This document shows positions 52,392 to 60,371 of a stretch of 64,000 nucleotides of DNA, in pieces. Source of the DNA: Flammeovirga sp. OC4 (lineage in GTDB: Bacteria; Bacteroidota; Bacteroidia; Cytophagales; Flammeovirgaceae); assembly GCF_000812565.1 (NCBI RefSeq), contig NZ_JTAM01000001.1:186001-250000 (forward strand), written 5' to 3'. The position numbers and the translations under genes are program-made. How positions within the stretch are numbered: position 1 is the stretch's first letter; each line of letters opens with the position of its first letter. Below the pieces are notes generated by a model. That model was not told the DNA's origin. It saw nothing but the letters and a program-made list of their open reading frames with translations, and searched no databases.

Positions 52392-52898
52392 TTAGTCAAT
52401 TGCCTCCAACTTTTTTCTTTCTATAATTTCGGATTGATAAGTGGTAATTTTATCTACAACAACATTTTCAGGCATTGCTTGTGATGTTGCAGTTTTACAT
52501 AATACAAACTGATGATTTGACATTCTACCTACGACCCCTACTTGATCGATATCATTCATATCTAATAAATCATATAATTTATCTCTATCTTTCAGGTCGG
52601 TAACCAAATATAATTTATGGCAATGTTTTAATGCTTCTAATGTTTTAGGATTGTTCTCGAAGAAAGAAAAGTCCGTTAATACTAAGAAACCTATGATCAT
52701 GTTGTTTGAGCTAGAATAGATAATCGCATCAAGTTTGGTTTCTGAAGTAGGTGCATAATCTTTTTGGATTAATATTTTATTGGTCTTTAATCCTGCCTGA
52801 AGGGCAATTGATTTTCCAAAACTCTTTTTTAGGTTTCTAAAAAGTGACTCACTGATTTCATCGTACATCAGTTTAGTCGATATATTAAGAGTAGACAT
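52392..52898 (-). CDS. Hypothetical protein (about 168 residues)
   Basis: Starting at MSTLNISTKLMYDEISESLF gives 168 residues; the longest frame adds 21 residues before this more typical start. There is no signal peptide or membrane helix. The middle reads as an alpha/beta domain (IIGFLVLTDFSFFENNPKTL, HKLYLVTDLKDRDKLYDLLD), reminiscent of a restriction-endonuclease-like or Rossmann-type core but without a catalytic motif I can name. The C-terminus is charged (SEIIERKKLEAID). It is a single minus-strand gene between ackA and a divergent nuclease. I do not recognise a family. Confidence 0.55.
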   Translation of the reverse strand: MSTLNISTKLMYDEISESLFRNLKKSFGKSIALQAGLKTNKILIQKDYAPTSETKLDAIIYSSSNNMIIGFLVLTDFSFFENNPKTLEALKHCHKLYLVTDLKDRDKLYDLLDMNDIDQVGVVGRMSNHQFVLCKTATSQAMPENVVVDKITTYQSEIIERKKLEAID

Positions 52899-53025
52899 GT
52901 TTGTAAAATTTAGGTTATTAATAATTATTAGCCATACGTTGTAATTCGATAATTCTGTCATCTTTTGTATTACAACAGTAAATTAAATAATACAAAAAAA
53001 CATTAACCTCAAAAAATACAGATTT

Positions 53026-53033
53026 ACTTTTGC
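53026..53033 (+). promoter_or_regulatory. Possible -7 promoter box (TACTTTTG) before the nuclease gene
   Basis: TACTTTTG fits TAnnTTTG and lies about 50 bases before the nuclease start codon. No clear -33 box. Confidence 0.3.
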
Positions 53034-53084
53034 GCAACTTTCGTTTATTTTTACATAAATCATTAAAATAATTCAATTTTAAAT

Positions 53085-53975
53085 ATGCATCATAAATTAA
53101 CAACTCTGTTTCTACTCTTCTTTATTAGCATACAATTAAATGCTCAAAAACTACAGGAAGTACCTTCTGAATATTTCCCCTCATACAATGAGAACTATCA
53201 AGTCATAAACCATCAAAACTATTCAATTGGGTACAGTGAGAAACATGAGCAAGCTGCTTTTATAATTTATAAACTTACCAAAAAAGAACTCAACAAAAGT
53301 GCCGATCGATCCAATCAATTTGAGACAGATCCTAATGTCACAACATTTTCAGCTGATGGAAAAGATTATTACCAGTCTGGGTATGACAGAGGACATTTGG
53401 CTCCAGCTGCTGATATGGCTTTCAATCAAACGGCCATGGAAGAAAGTTTTTACTATTCTAATATGAGTCCTCAAGCCCCTTCTTTCAACAGAGGAGTTTG
53501 GAAAAGAATGGAAGAACAAGTAAGAGAATGGGCTCTTCAAAAAGATAGTGTAATTGTAATTACTGGACCTGTTTTAGAAGATGGATTGAATGTTATTGGT
53601 CCCAATGAAGTAAGTGTGCCTCGCTATTTTTACAAAATTGTATTATCTGAAAAAGGTAACAATGAATTTGAGGCTATAGGGATGCTCGTGAAAAACACTA
53701 AATCTTCATTGCCTTTATCACAATTTTATGTAGCTGTCGACGCCATAGAGGAAGTTACTTCAATAGATTTCTTTGCAGGACTTTCAAATCAAGAAAAATT
53801 TGAAAGTCATTATGATTCAGCATATTGGACTATTGACAACACAAAGGAAAATAATCACATTATCGAACATTCTCCCTCAAAAGAAGCCCTTCAATGTGAA
53901 GGATTTACAAAAAAAGGAGACAGATGTAAACGAAATGCGAATAAAAACTCAAAATTTTGCTGGCAACATCAATAA
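53085..53975 (+). CDS. Secreted DNA/RNA non-specific endonuclease with Cys3His tail
   Basis: The 296-residue protein has a signal peptide (1-20, ending IQLNA) and a beta-beta-alpha-metal nuclease domain (about 45-235). The catalytic motif is DRGHLAPAADM with the general base His104; the metal-binding Asn lies in NMSPQAPSFNRGVWKRME. NUC1-type enzymes degrade DNA and RNA without sequence preference. The last 30 residues form a separate knob with Cys271, Cys281, Cys292 and His295 (C-x9-C-x10-C-x2-H), like the small zinc-ribbon-like tails (DUF5763 type) found on some Bacteroidota nucleases. The role may be nutrient scavenging from extracellular DNA. Confidence 0.9.
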   Translation: MHHKLTTLFLLFFISIQLNAQKLQEVPSEYFPSYNENYQVINHQNYSIGYSEKHEQAAFIIYKLTKKELNKSADRSNQFETDPNVTTFSADGKDYYQSGYDRGHLAPAADMAFNQTAMEESFYYSNMSPQAPSFNRGVWKRMEEQVREWALQKDSVIVITGPVLEDGLNVIGPNEVSVPRYFYKIVLSEKGNNEFEAIGMLVKNTKSSLPLSQFYVAVDAIEEVTSIDFFAGLSNQEKFESHYDSAYWTIDNTKENNHIIEHSPSKEALQCEGFTKKGDRCKRNANKNSKFCWQHQ

Positions 53976-54058
53976 ATCTCAAATCCATTAAGGCATTTTA
54001 GATTCTTATTCATTAAATTGTCGCTAATAGCACCCAAAATGTTATTCTCGCAAATTAT

Positions 54059-55801
54059 ATGAATGTATTTCTTCAAAATGACAAAGAAAAAATAAAGAAT
54101 TCTACAGCTTCAAAAACAAAAAACCATTACATCATCCTAAATAGTAATGGTAATATAAAGTTCATCTCAAAGGGATTTTTAAATGGCGCACATACCTTTG
54201 AAGAAAATAGGTCAATAGCCGTAGGACTTTCTCCAAAAAATCAAATTGTGTTCAAACAAAAGGTATTTGAAGCTTTGGACACTCAGGATTCTATTGTCTT
54301 TGAATTTACGATTTCCATTCATGCAAAACCCCATCTTTTTAAGATTACACTTTCACCTTTTTTTATTGATGAAGCCTTAGTCAATGCCACTTTTGAGGAG
54401 GTAAATAAGGAGAAGGAACTACATTTAAGAAGGTTTAAAGACACCTATATACACTCTTTAGATGCCATTATTTGGATAGATCCCTTCTCAAAAGATGTCA
54501 TCTTTTCCAACCCTGCTTTTGAAAAAATAACCGGATACACTGAAAAAGAAATACTTAACCAGTCCATCTTCAACTTAATTGCTCTAGAAGACAAACAGAA
54601 AGGAAAACACGAATTTTCATTACTAAAGAAGAACAAAAGCATAGTTACTCAAACAATTCTTATCACTAAGAAAAAGAAGAGGCTTGATGTACAACTCAGT
54701 GCTAACGTAGTGACTTCTGATAATGATTCACCCTATATCGTATGTGTAATAAAAGATCAGACAGCACTTGCAAAAGCTAGGAAAGAATTAAAAGATAACT
54801 CAAGAAGATATGAAGGGGTGCTTGACAACTCAAAAATAAAAATTTGTCAATTTGACCTTCAACTTAAGTTGTTTTGGACTGGACAATCAAATGATGCTTT
54901 GACATCTAATTTTCTATCCAAAAACAATTATGGTTTAACCATCAAAGAAATAATAAAAAATGAATCGGGTGTAAATATTTATCACCTTATGCATGAAACG
55001 CTAAAGTCACAAAACACGCAGTTTGGGAGCTTTACAATTCTATATGACAAAGAATGGAAAGTGGCTGAAGTTTTCTTTACTCCTATCTTGGAGAATGGTA
55101 AAACAGTTGGTTTAAATGTGGTTTTCTTAAATATTTCAGATCAAAAAAGAATTGAAGATAAGTTAGATCACTTCGTTTACAGGGCTGCCCATGATTTAAG
55201 AGGTCCTATTACGACAATTCAAGGATTAATACAATTGATCAAAGTTGAAGATAATGGTTCAAATTTTATAAATATGTTGGAGGAAACAGTTTGGACACAG
55301 GACATGCATCTTCAAAAAATCCTAGCTTTTTACTACAACCAAAAGAAAGAATTAAACGTTTTACCTGTCGACTTAAACAAAATTGTCTATCAACTCAACT
55401 CCTTCATCAGTAATTCTGGTTATAACATTTGTATCTCTACCAATAATCTTTCAAAAAGAGTAATCTACTCAGATGGAGAACGTATACTTCTTCTGTTCAA
55501 GAATATCTGTAGTACAATTTTACAAAATGTATCGAGAGATATTCATGTAGACCTTAAGATAGTACTTAAGGATATTAAAAATGGAATCTATTTGTCTTTT
55601 GAAGATAATGTATCTCCTAAAGACTCATTCGATTCCATTATTAATCGCAATAATGCGGTTGAATATATTCACAATGATTTTTCTAAAGGTATCTTTATCA
55701 CTACTGATATCATAGAAAAATTGAAAGGGAAATATCAGGTAAATTATAATTCAAACAAAAGAATACAAATGCTTGAAATTCTTTTACCTGACCTTCAATA
55801 A
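54059..55801 (+). CDS. PAS-domain sensor with HisKA and degenerate ATPase domain
   Basis: The 580-residue protein lacks a signal peptide and clear membrane helix, so it is probably cytoplasmic. It has a PAS domain at about 135-245 (IIWIDPFSKDVIFSNPAFEK), a second PAS-like region (about 255-365) and a HisKA segment with His378 in AAHDLRGPITTIQGL. The C-terminal 110 residues align in position with an HATPase, but the G1 box (DxGxG) is replaced by DNVSPKD, the G2 box by KGIFITTD, and the N-box is poorly kept. It may therefore not bind ATP and could act as a histidine-phosphotransfer or scaffold protein. It converges on the cupin gene with only 11 bases between stops. Confidence 0.78.
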   Translation: MNVFLQNDKEKIKNSTASKTKNHYIILNSNGNIKFISKGFLNGAHTFEENRSIAVGLSPKNQIVFKQKVFEALDTQDSIVFEFTISIHAKPHLFKITLSPFFIDEALVNATFEEVNKEKELHLRRFKDTYIHSLDAIIWIDPFSKDVIFSNPAFEKITGYTEKEILNQSIFNLIALEDKQKGKHEFSLLKKNKSIVTQTILITKKKKRLDVQLSANVVTSDNDSPYIVCVIKDQTALAKARKELKDNSRRYEGVLDNSKIKICQFDLQLKLFWTGQSNDALTSNFLSKNNYGLTIKEIIKNESGVNIYHLMHETLKSQNTQFGSFTILYDKEWKVAEVFFTPILENGKTVGLNVVFLNISDQKRIEDKLDHFVYRAAHDLRGPITTIQGLIQLIKVEDNGSNFINMLEETVWTQDMHLQKILAFYYNQKKELNVLPVDLNKIVYQLNSFISNSGYNICISTNNLSKRVIYSDGERILLLFKNICSTILQNVSRDIHVDLKIVLKDIKNGIYLSFEDNVSPKDSFDSIINRNNAVEYIHNDFSKGIFITTDIIEKLKGKYQVNYNSNKRIQMLEILLPDLQ

Positions 55802-55812
55802 AACAACTTTAT

Positions 55813-56307
55813 TTAGTCTCTTCTGAAAGACTCAATTACTTCTTTAAAATCTGGAAATTCCTCTGAAAGATGCTCGATATTAGCAATTTCGAAATCTTCA
55901 AACTCAAATCCTGGAGCAACAGTACATCCAACAAGAACATAATCATCCTCTTCCTCCACTAAAGCTCTAGCTGCAAACCAATTACCGCCTTTAATGACAT
56001 ATTGAGGAACTTCTCCTTCCTTAAAGTTTTTGCCCACAATAGTTTCAATCAACTCCCCTTTGGGTGTGATTTCAACGATCTTTACTCTTGCCCCATCGTA
56101 ATGATGCCAAATCTCCGTATATTTTAGTTTATGGAAAGTTGAGAACTCATTTTTACCCATTAAATAGTAAATAGCAGTAGAGGCATTTCTCTCTAATCGA
56201 TCCGAATTTACCTCAATTGTCTTATGAGAACGATATGTTTCATAAAAATATCCTCCTTCAGGATGAGGAGTCATATCCAAAAATTTAATGATTTCGTCTT
56301 TTTTCAT
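55813..56307 (-). CDS. Cupin-fold protein of the DUF985 family
   Basis: The 164-residue protein matches the DUF985/cupin_5 family, starting with IIKFLDMTPHPEGGYFYETYRS. Further conserved parts are STAIYYLMG, FHKLKYTEIWHHYDGA (likely metal-ligand His cluster), and the C-terminal LVGCTVAPGFEFEDFEIA. Members are small cytoplasmic beta-barrels of unknown enzymatic role; some are annotated as sugar or acid-binding cupins without proof. It is a single gene, convergent with the PAS protein. Confidence 0.9.
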   Translation of the reverse strand: MKKDEIIKFLDMTPHPEGGYFYETYRSHKTIEVNSDRLERNASTAIYYLMGKNEFSTFHKLKYTEIWHHYDGARVKIVEITPKGELIETIVGKNFKEGEVPQYVIKGGNWFAARALVEEEDDYVLVGCTVAPGFEFEDFEIANIEHLSEEFPDFKEVIESFRRD

Positions 56308-56486
56308 CTGTATTATTTAATTATTGAGCAAAAATATATCTCCCTACCCTATTCTCCAAAATACAAATTTTATAGACGAACCTCACATAGGTTTATGAAT
56401 AATAATTGATCAAATGTTGAAATACTCTTAATTTCTACCTAATCATAATATTTATAAAAACATTATTAAGAGTAAAAAGAATAAAG

Positions 56487-56494
56487 TACATTTG
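56487..56494 (+). promoter_or_regulatory. Possible -7 promoter box (TACATTTG) before the Crp/Fnr gene
   Basis: TACATTTG fits TAnnTTTG and lies 33 bases before the start codon. No -33 motif is evident. Confidence 0.35.
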
Positions 56495-56527
56495 AAATAT
56501 GTAAAAACCATCATATATTGATTTGTT

Positions 56528-57160
56528 ATGAAAAATAATATTGAACAATTTATTCAAAACAGCTTCCCTACTCTCCCATTAGACCACCCGTTAAAGCAAG
56601 AGTTCTTATCCGAAGGTGAATTAATATCAATTGATGAAGGTGAGTTTTTGATAGATCTTAATGAAGAAATGACTTTTGTACCGATTGTTACAAACGGGGT
56701 ATTAAAGGTTACAAGAGAAGATGATGAAGGCAATGAACTTTTTCTTTACTATTTAGAATACGGCGAAACGTGTACTATCTCTATGATGTACCAAGAAAGT
56801 GCCGTAAGAGTGACTGCTGAAGAAAAATCCTTAGTTTACAAAGTTCCTCTGACCATTATTAATGATTGGATGGTTCGTTTCCCTGAATGGAGAGATTTTG
56901 TTATGCATGCCTATAAAATCCGTTTTGATGGTCTATTAAAAGCAATTGATGAATTAGCATTTAAGAAAATGGATGAGCGGTTAATTAACTATCTCCAAAA
57001 AGTTAGGGATATAAAAGACACAAATCTTTTACATATTTCTCATTCGGAAATTGCTTTAAACTTAAATACTTCAAGAGAAGTGATCTCAAGATTATTAAAA
57101 CAATTAGAAAAAATAGGAAAAGTAAAATTAGGTAGAAATAAAGTTGAATTGCTTGCGTAA
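56528..57160 (+). CDS. Crp/Fnr family transcriptional regulator
   Basis: The 210-residue protein has a cyclic-nucleotide-binding-like beta-barrel (about 25-125), a long dimerisation helix (around 125-145, WMVRFPEWRDFVMHAYKIRF, a membrane-distal amphipathic region) and a winged helix (about 150-205; ISHSEIALNLNTSREVISRLLKQLE). No cysteine cluster for an Fe-S site is present, so it is not an oxygen-sensing FNR. The cAMP-contacting Arg-Ser pair is not clear either, so the ligand is open. The rhodanese gene lies 67 bases downstream on the same strand, with a -7-like box between. A shared response to sulfur or redox signals is possible but unproven. Confidence 0.92.
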   Translation: MKNNIEQFIQNSFPTLPLDHPLKQEFLSEGELISIDEGEFLIDLNEEMTFVPIVTNGVLKVTREDDEGNELFLYYLEYGETCTISMMYQESAVRVTAEEKSLVYKVPLTIINDWMVRFPEWRDFVMHAYKIRFDGLLKAIDELAFKKMDERLINYLQKVRDIKDTNLLHISHSEIALNLNTSREVISRLLKQLEKIGKVKLGRNKVELLA

Positions 57161-57191
57161 CATTTATCACAGAGTAATTCTTTTGTTTCGT

Positions 57192-57199
57192 TAATTTTG
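57192..57199 (+). promoter_or_regulatory. Possible -7 promoter box (TAATTTTG) before the rhodanese gene
   Basis: TAATTTTG fits TAnnTTTG and lies 28 bases before the start codon. It suggests an own promoter for the rhodanese gene. Confidence 0.35.
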
Positions 57200-57227
57200 T
57201 TCTATCATCAAATATAAAAAACACACT

Positions 57228-57530
57228 ATGGGATTTTTAAGAAAATTATTTGGTCTTGGACCTAAAGTAGACTATAACGAATTAGTAGCAAATGGTGCTA
57301 AAGTTTTAGACGTTAGAACAACAGGCGAATTTTCTTCGGGTAATTATAAAGGATCCATCAATATACCTCTGGATCAAGTCAGTAAAAGAATGCCAGAAAT
57401 ATTAAAACTTGGTGAACCTTTGGTGGTGGTTTGTAAATCTGGAATTAGGGCTTCTAATGCCATTTCAAAAATTAAAAAAGCAGGCGTAAAAGAAATACAC
57501 AATGCTGGAGGTTGGACCAACCTAAAGTAA
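57228..57530 (+). CDS. Rhodanese-like sulfurtransferase domain protein
   Basis: The 100-residue protein is a single rhodanese domain with the active-site loop VVVCKSGIRA, Cys69 being the persulfide carrier. LDVRTTGEFSSGNYKGSINIP is the typical CH2A-like start and HNAGGWTNLK the end. It begins with an amphipathic helix (GFLRKLFGLGP) instead of a signal peptide. It probably transfers sulfane sulfur in the cytoplasm. It follows a Crp/Fnr-type regulator gene; similar pairs are frequent in Bacteroidota. Confidence 0.92.
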   Translation: MGFLRKLFGLGPKVDYNELVANGAKVLDVRTTGEFSSGNYKGSINIPLDQVSKRMPEILKLGEPLVVVCKSGIRASNAISKIKKAGVKEIHNAGGWTNLK

Positions 57531-57548
57531 AAACAATAGTACATAAAG

Positions 57549-57578
57549 AATGCTACCCAACAAATGTCGGGTAGTATT
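57549..57578. terminator. Hairpin between the rhodanese and TonB receptor genes
   Basis: AATGCTACCC (57549-57558) pairs with GGGTAGTATT (57569-57578), with one G-U wobble on the plus strand. Only short T-stretches follow on each strand, so termination would be modest for the two convergent genes. Confidence 0.6.
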
Positions 57579-57608
57579 ACTTTATATACTATTATCTATG
57601 AATACATG

Positions 57609-60008
57609 CTATAATCCTCCTCCACTAGATTGTAACTTTCTCTTTTGACGGCCTTGGAATTGACCACCAAATGCATACGAGAATGATAATCTATATACAG
57701 GACTTTCTTGTTGGAAATCCGTCATCTCTACAAAACCATCACCATAAGCAGTTCTTTGCTCACCACTGTAAAGAAGGTTATTGATTTTGAAACTCAAGTT
57801 TCCTTTATGATTTAAAATTGATTTTTTAATGGCCAAATCCATTGAATACTGTGGATCTGTAATTCTTTGAGCATCATAATTTTGTGCAGTATATCTACCC
57901 ATTAACTGTACAGTCAATGTTTTGATTGGTGTTACTTTAGCACTCAATTTTGCTGACCAGTTTATTGGATTGCTATCCGTTGGAATAGTAAACTCCTCAT
58001 TATCATCTTGAATATCCAAGTAATATAAATCAACTGAACCATTCCATTCCCACCATTTCGTCATATTGTAATTTGAAGATACTGACATACCACCGGTCAT
58101 TGACTCTCCTAAGTTTCTGTAGGTAATTACGGTTAAATCTCTGTCATTATCGTATTCCACAATCTCTCTAATGATATCAGTAGAATGTCTCATATATACG
58201 GCAGTATTTACACTAAACGCACCTCCCATAAAACCGTAAGAAAGTTCCATTGAGTTAGTATATGAAGGCTGTAGACCAGGGTTACCTCTCATTACACTTT
58301 GTGGATTTGAAGACATCTCAATCGGCAATAACTGCATTACATTTGGTCTCTTAATTCTTCTACTATAGCTGATACCGACTGTATTTTTATCATCCAATTT
58401 ATGTTGCACATGCAAAGATGGGAATAGTGACTGATAGTCAATAGTGTAAGTTGTATCTGCGATTGAAGAGTTTGTGATCTTACCTTCCATTAAGGCTGAC
58501 TCTGCTCTTAAACCTGCTTTAATTCGCGTTTTACCCAATTGTAATGAATAAGAACCATATGCTGCGTGAACCTGTTCCAAATAAGGATAAGTATAAGATA
58601 AAGTGTCATCGTCAATAAAATTGATACTTTGAACTCTCATTTCAGCATCTGTCATTTGACCTTTATAGCCTACTTCAAAAGATGATTTATCATTAATCTG
58701 CTGATCATAATCAACACCTAATTGGCTGTAGAACCAGTTGGCAGAGTTGTTATTTCTATTAATTTGTTGCCATTCCCCATTTCCGATTTTCTGTGCATTT
58801 TGAGGTACAATATCAGCCTCTCCAATATTGGCAAATAGATCAATTTCTAAATTACCCTTCTCAAATTCTTTTCTATGATTCAAGTTGAAATTATTTCCTT
58901 GGGCTAAGTTATAGTTTTTACCCAATTGAAAATTACTATCTTCCACTTGGTCACCATTCACATATTCGTTGGTAAACTCGGATAACACATCAGATTCCCA
59001 TCTCCATCTCTCAAAAGCAAAAGTTGAAGTATTCGTAGAATCCCAGAAGTAATCCATTCCTAAACGTACATTTCCAAATCTGTTATCGTCATTGATTTTT
59101 TCATTTTGACGAAGACTATTGATAGTGGTATCTGTATAATCCCTGTTTAGAGTTCTAGTGTTATCCCATTGATTTGAGCTCATGTATGTCTGCCCGAAAA
59201 AGTTTAATTTCTTTACTCTGTAATTCAAACCAAGGAACCCTGAGTATTTATTATTTGAACCTGCATTCAAACTAAAGTTACCGTTAAAACCTTTTAGAGC
59301 ATCTTTTTTTGTGATCACATTGATAATACCAGAAAGGCCATCTGGATCATACTTTGATGATGGGTTGGTGATGACCTCAATCTTATCCACTGCGTCTGCA
59401 GGTAATGACTGTAAAATTTGATTGATATCCATTTGAGATGGCTTACCATCCAATAACACTCTTACATTGTTATCTCCTCTCAAAGAAATAGTACCATCAG
59501 CACCTACATTCACCTCAGGTAGTGTATTTAAAATTTCTGAAGTAGAATTACCATCAGCAATCATAGCCTCACTTACATTGATGACCTTTTTATCAATTCT
59601 ATTTTCGATAAAAGATTTTTCTCCAGTGATTTCAACTTCTTCTAATTGCTCCACTGACGAAACCAAAACAATTTCACCTAAATCAAGCTTTGATTTTTTG
59701 GCTGTTAATTCAATTTCTTCGATATACTTTTCGTAACCGATAAACTGTACCACTAAATTGTATTTTCCTAACGGTACTTTTGTAAGTGAAAATTCCCCAT
59801 TATCATCAGACATGGCTCCAGTAATAGATTTTTTTGAAGCATCTAATAATGCAATTGATGCATATCCGACAGGTTGATTGTTATCTTGATCAATTAAACG
59901 TCCTTTCACAATTCCTTTGGCGAGGGGCTCATTGGCTAAAGTTGTAAATGACGTAAAGATTAGGCATATAAACGTAATATATGCACATACGAGTGTAGAA
60001 GTCTTCAT
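57609..60008 (-). CDS. TonB-dependent receptor / outer membrane beta-barrel family protein
   Basis: The ATG at MKTSTLVCAYITFICLIF gives 799 residues with a signal peptide; eight codons upstream is a second ATG without benefit. A carboxypeptidase-regulatory domain (about 30-105; KGRLIDQDNNQPVGYASIAL) precedes a plug (about 125-235; RVLLDGKPSQMDINQILQSL, IEVITNPSSKYDPDGLSGII) and an outer-membrane beta-barrel of the OMP_b-brl_3 type. The chain ends in a long hydrophilic tail with basic residues (QFQGRQKRKLQSSGGGL) after the barrel, not in a terminal aromatic. No SusD is adjacent. Substrate unknown. Four TGAACA-type sites lie upstream. Confidence 0.9.
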   Translation of the reverse strand: MKTSTLVCAYITFICLIFTSFTTLANEPLAKGIVKGRLIDQDNNQPVGYASIALLDASKKSITGAMSDDNGEFSLTKVPLGKYNLVVQFIGYEKYIEEIELTAKKSKLDLGEIVLVSSVEQLEEVEITGEKSFIENRIDKKVINVSEAMIADGNSTSEILNTLPEVNVGADGTISLRGDNNVRVLLDGKPSQMDINQILQSLPADAVDKIEVITNPSSKYDPDGLSGIINVITKKDALKGFNGNFSLNAGSNNKYSGFLGLNYRVKKLNFFGQTYMSSNQWDNTRTLNRDYTDTTINSLRQNEKINDDNRFGNVRLGMDYFWDSTNTSTFAFERWRWESDVLSEFTNEYVNGDQVEDSNFQLGKNYNLAQGNNFNLNHRKEFEKGNLEIDLFANIGEADIVPQNAQKIGNGEWQQINRNNNSANWFYSQLGVDYDQQINDKSSFEVGYKGQMTDAEMRVQSINFIDDDTLSYTYPYLEQVHAAYGSYSLQLGKTRIKAGLRAESALMEGKITNSSIADTTYTIDYQSLFPSLHVQHKLDDKNTVGISYSRRIKRPNVMQLLPIEMSSNPQSVMRGNPGLQPSYTNSMELSYGFMGGAFSVNTAVYMRHSTDIIREIVEYDNDRDLTVITYRNLGESMTGGMSVSSNYNMTKWWEWNGSVDLYYLDIQDDNEEFTIPTDSNPINWSAKLSAKVTPIKTLTVQLMGRYTAQNYDAQRITDPQYSMDLAIKKSILNHKGNLSFKINNLLYSGEQRTAYGDGFVEMTDFQQESPVYRLSFSYAFGGQFQGRQKRKLQSSGGGL

Positions 60009-60054
60009 AGATTGTATAAAATAATTTGACACTAATAGTTAATTGCTGCTCACA

Positions 60055-60239
60055 TGAACAGTTACATAGATTTAATTGAATGTTAATTACTTAACTGGAA
60101 GTCGATTAAGTTTCACATTCTTTAATAATTAATTCAATTATAGATGTTCAATTTTAAATTCACAAACAAATCATAGTAAAAATTATAAATTCATTAAAAC
60201 AGAAGGTAATTCTGTAACACTGTTGAACACACTTGTTCA
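60055..60239. promoter_or_regulatory. Cluster of TGAACA/TGTTCA sites between the TonB receptor and helicase genes
   Basis: The 363-base divergent region holds TGAACA at 60055-60060, TGTTCA at 60145-60150, and a face-to-face pair TGAACACACTTGTTCA at 60224-60239. By a hand estimate from base composition about 0.2 copies would be expected in this length. The cluster may be the control site of the receptor, the helicase gene or both. Apart from this I see no other structure in the region. Confidence 0.4.
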
Positions 60240-60371
60240 TTATCGTACGAAAATTATAATTTAAACTGTTTTCAATGTTAAAGACAGGGTTTATGACAAA
60301 GGGTTGCAGGAATTCGTATTTTTTTCAAAAAAATTAAATCATTTATGTAGATTAGAAGCAAAAGGAAGAAT

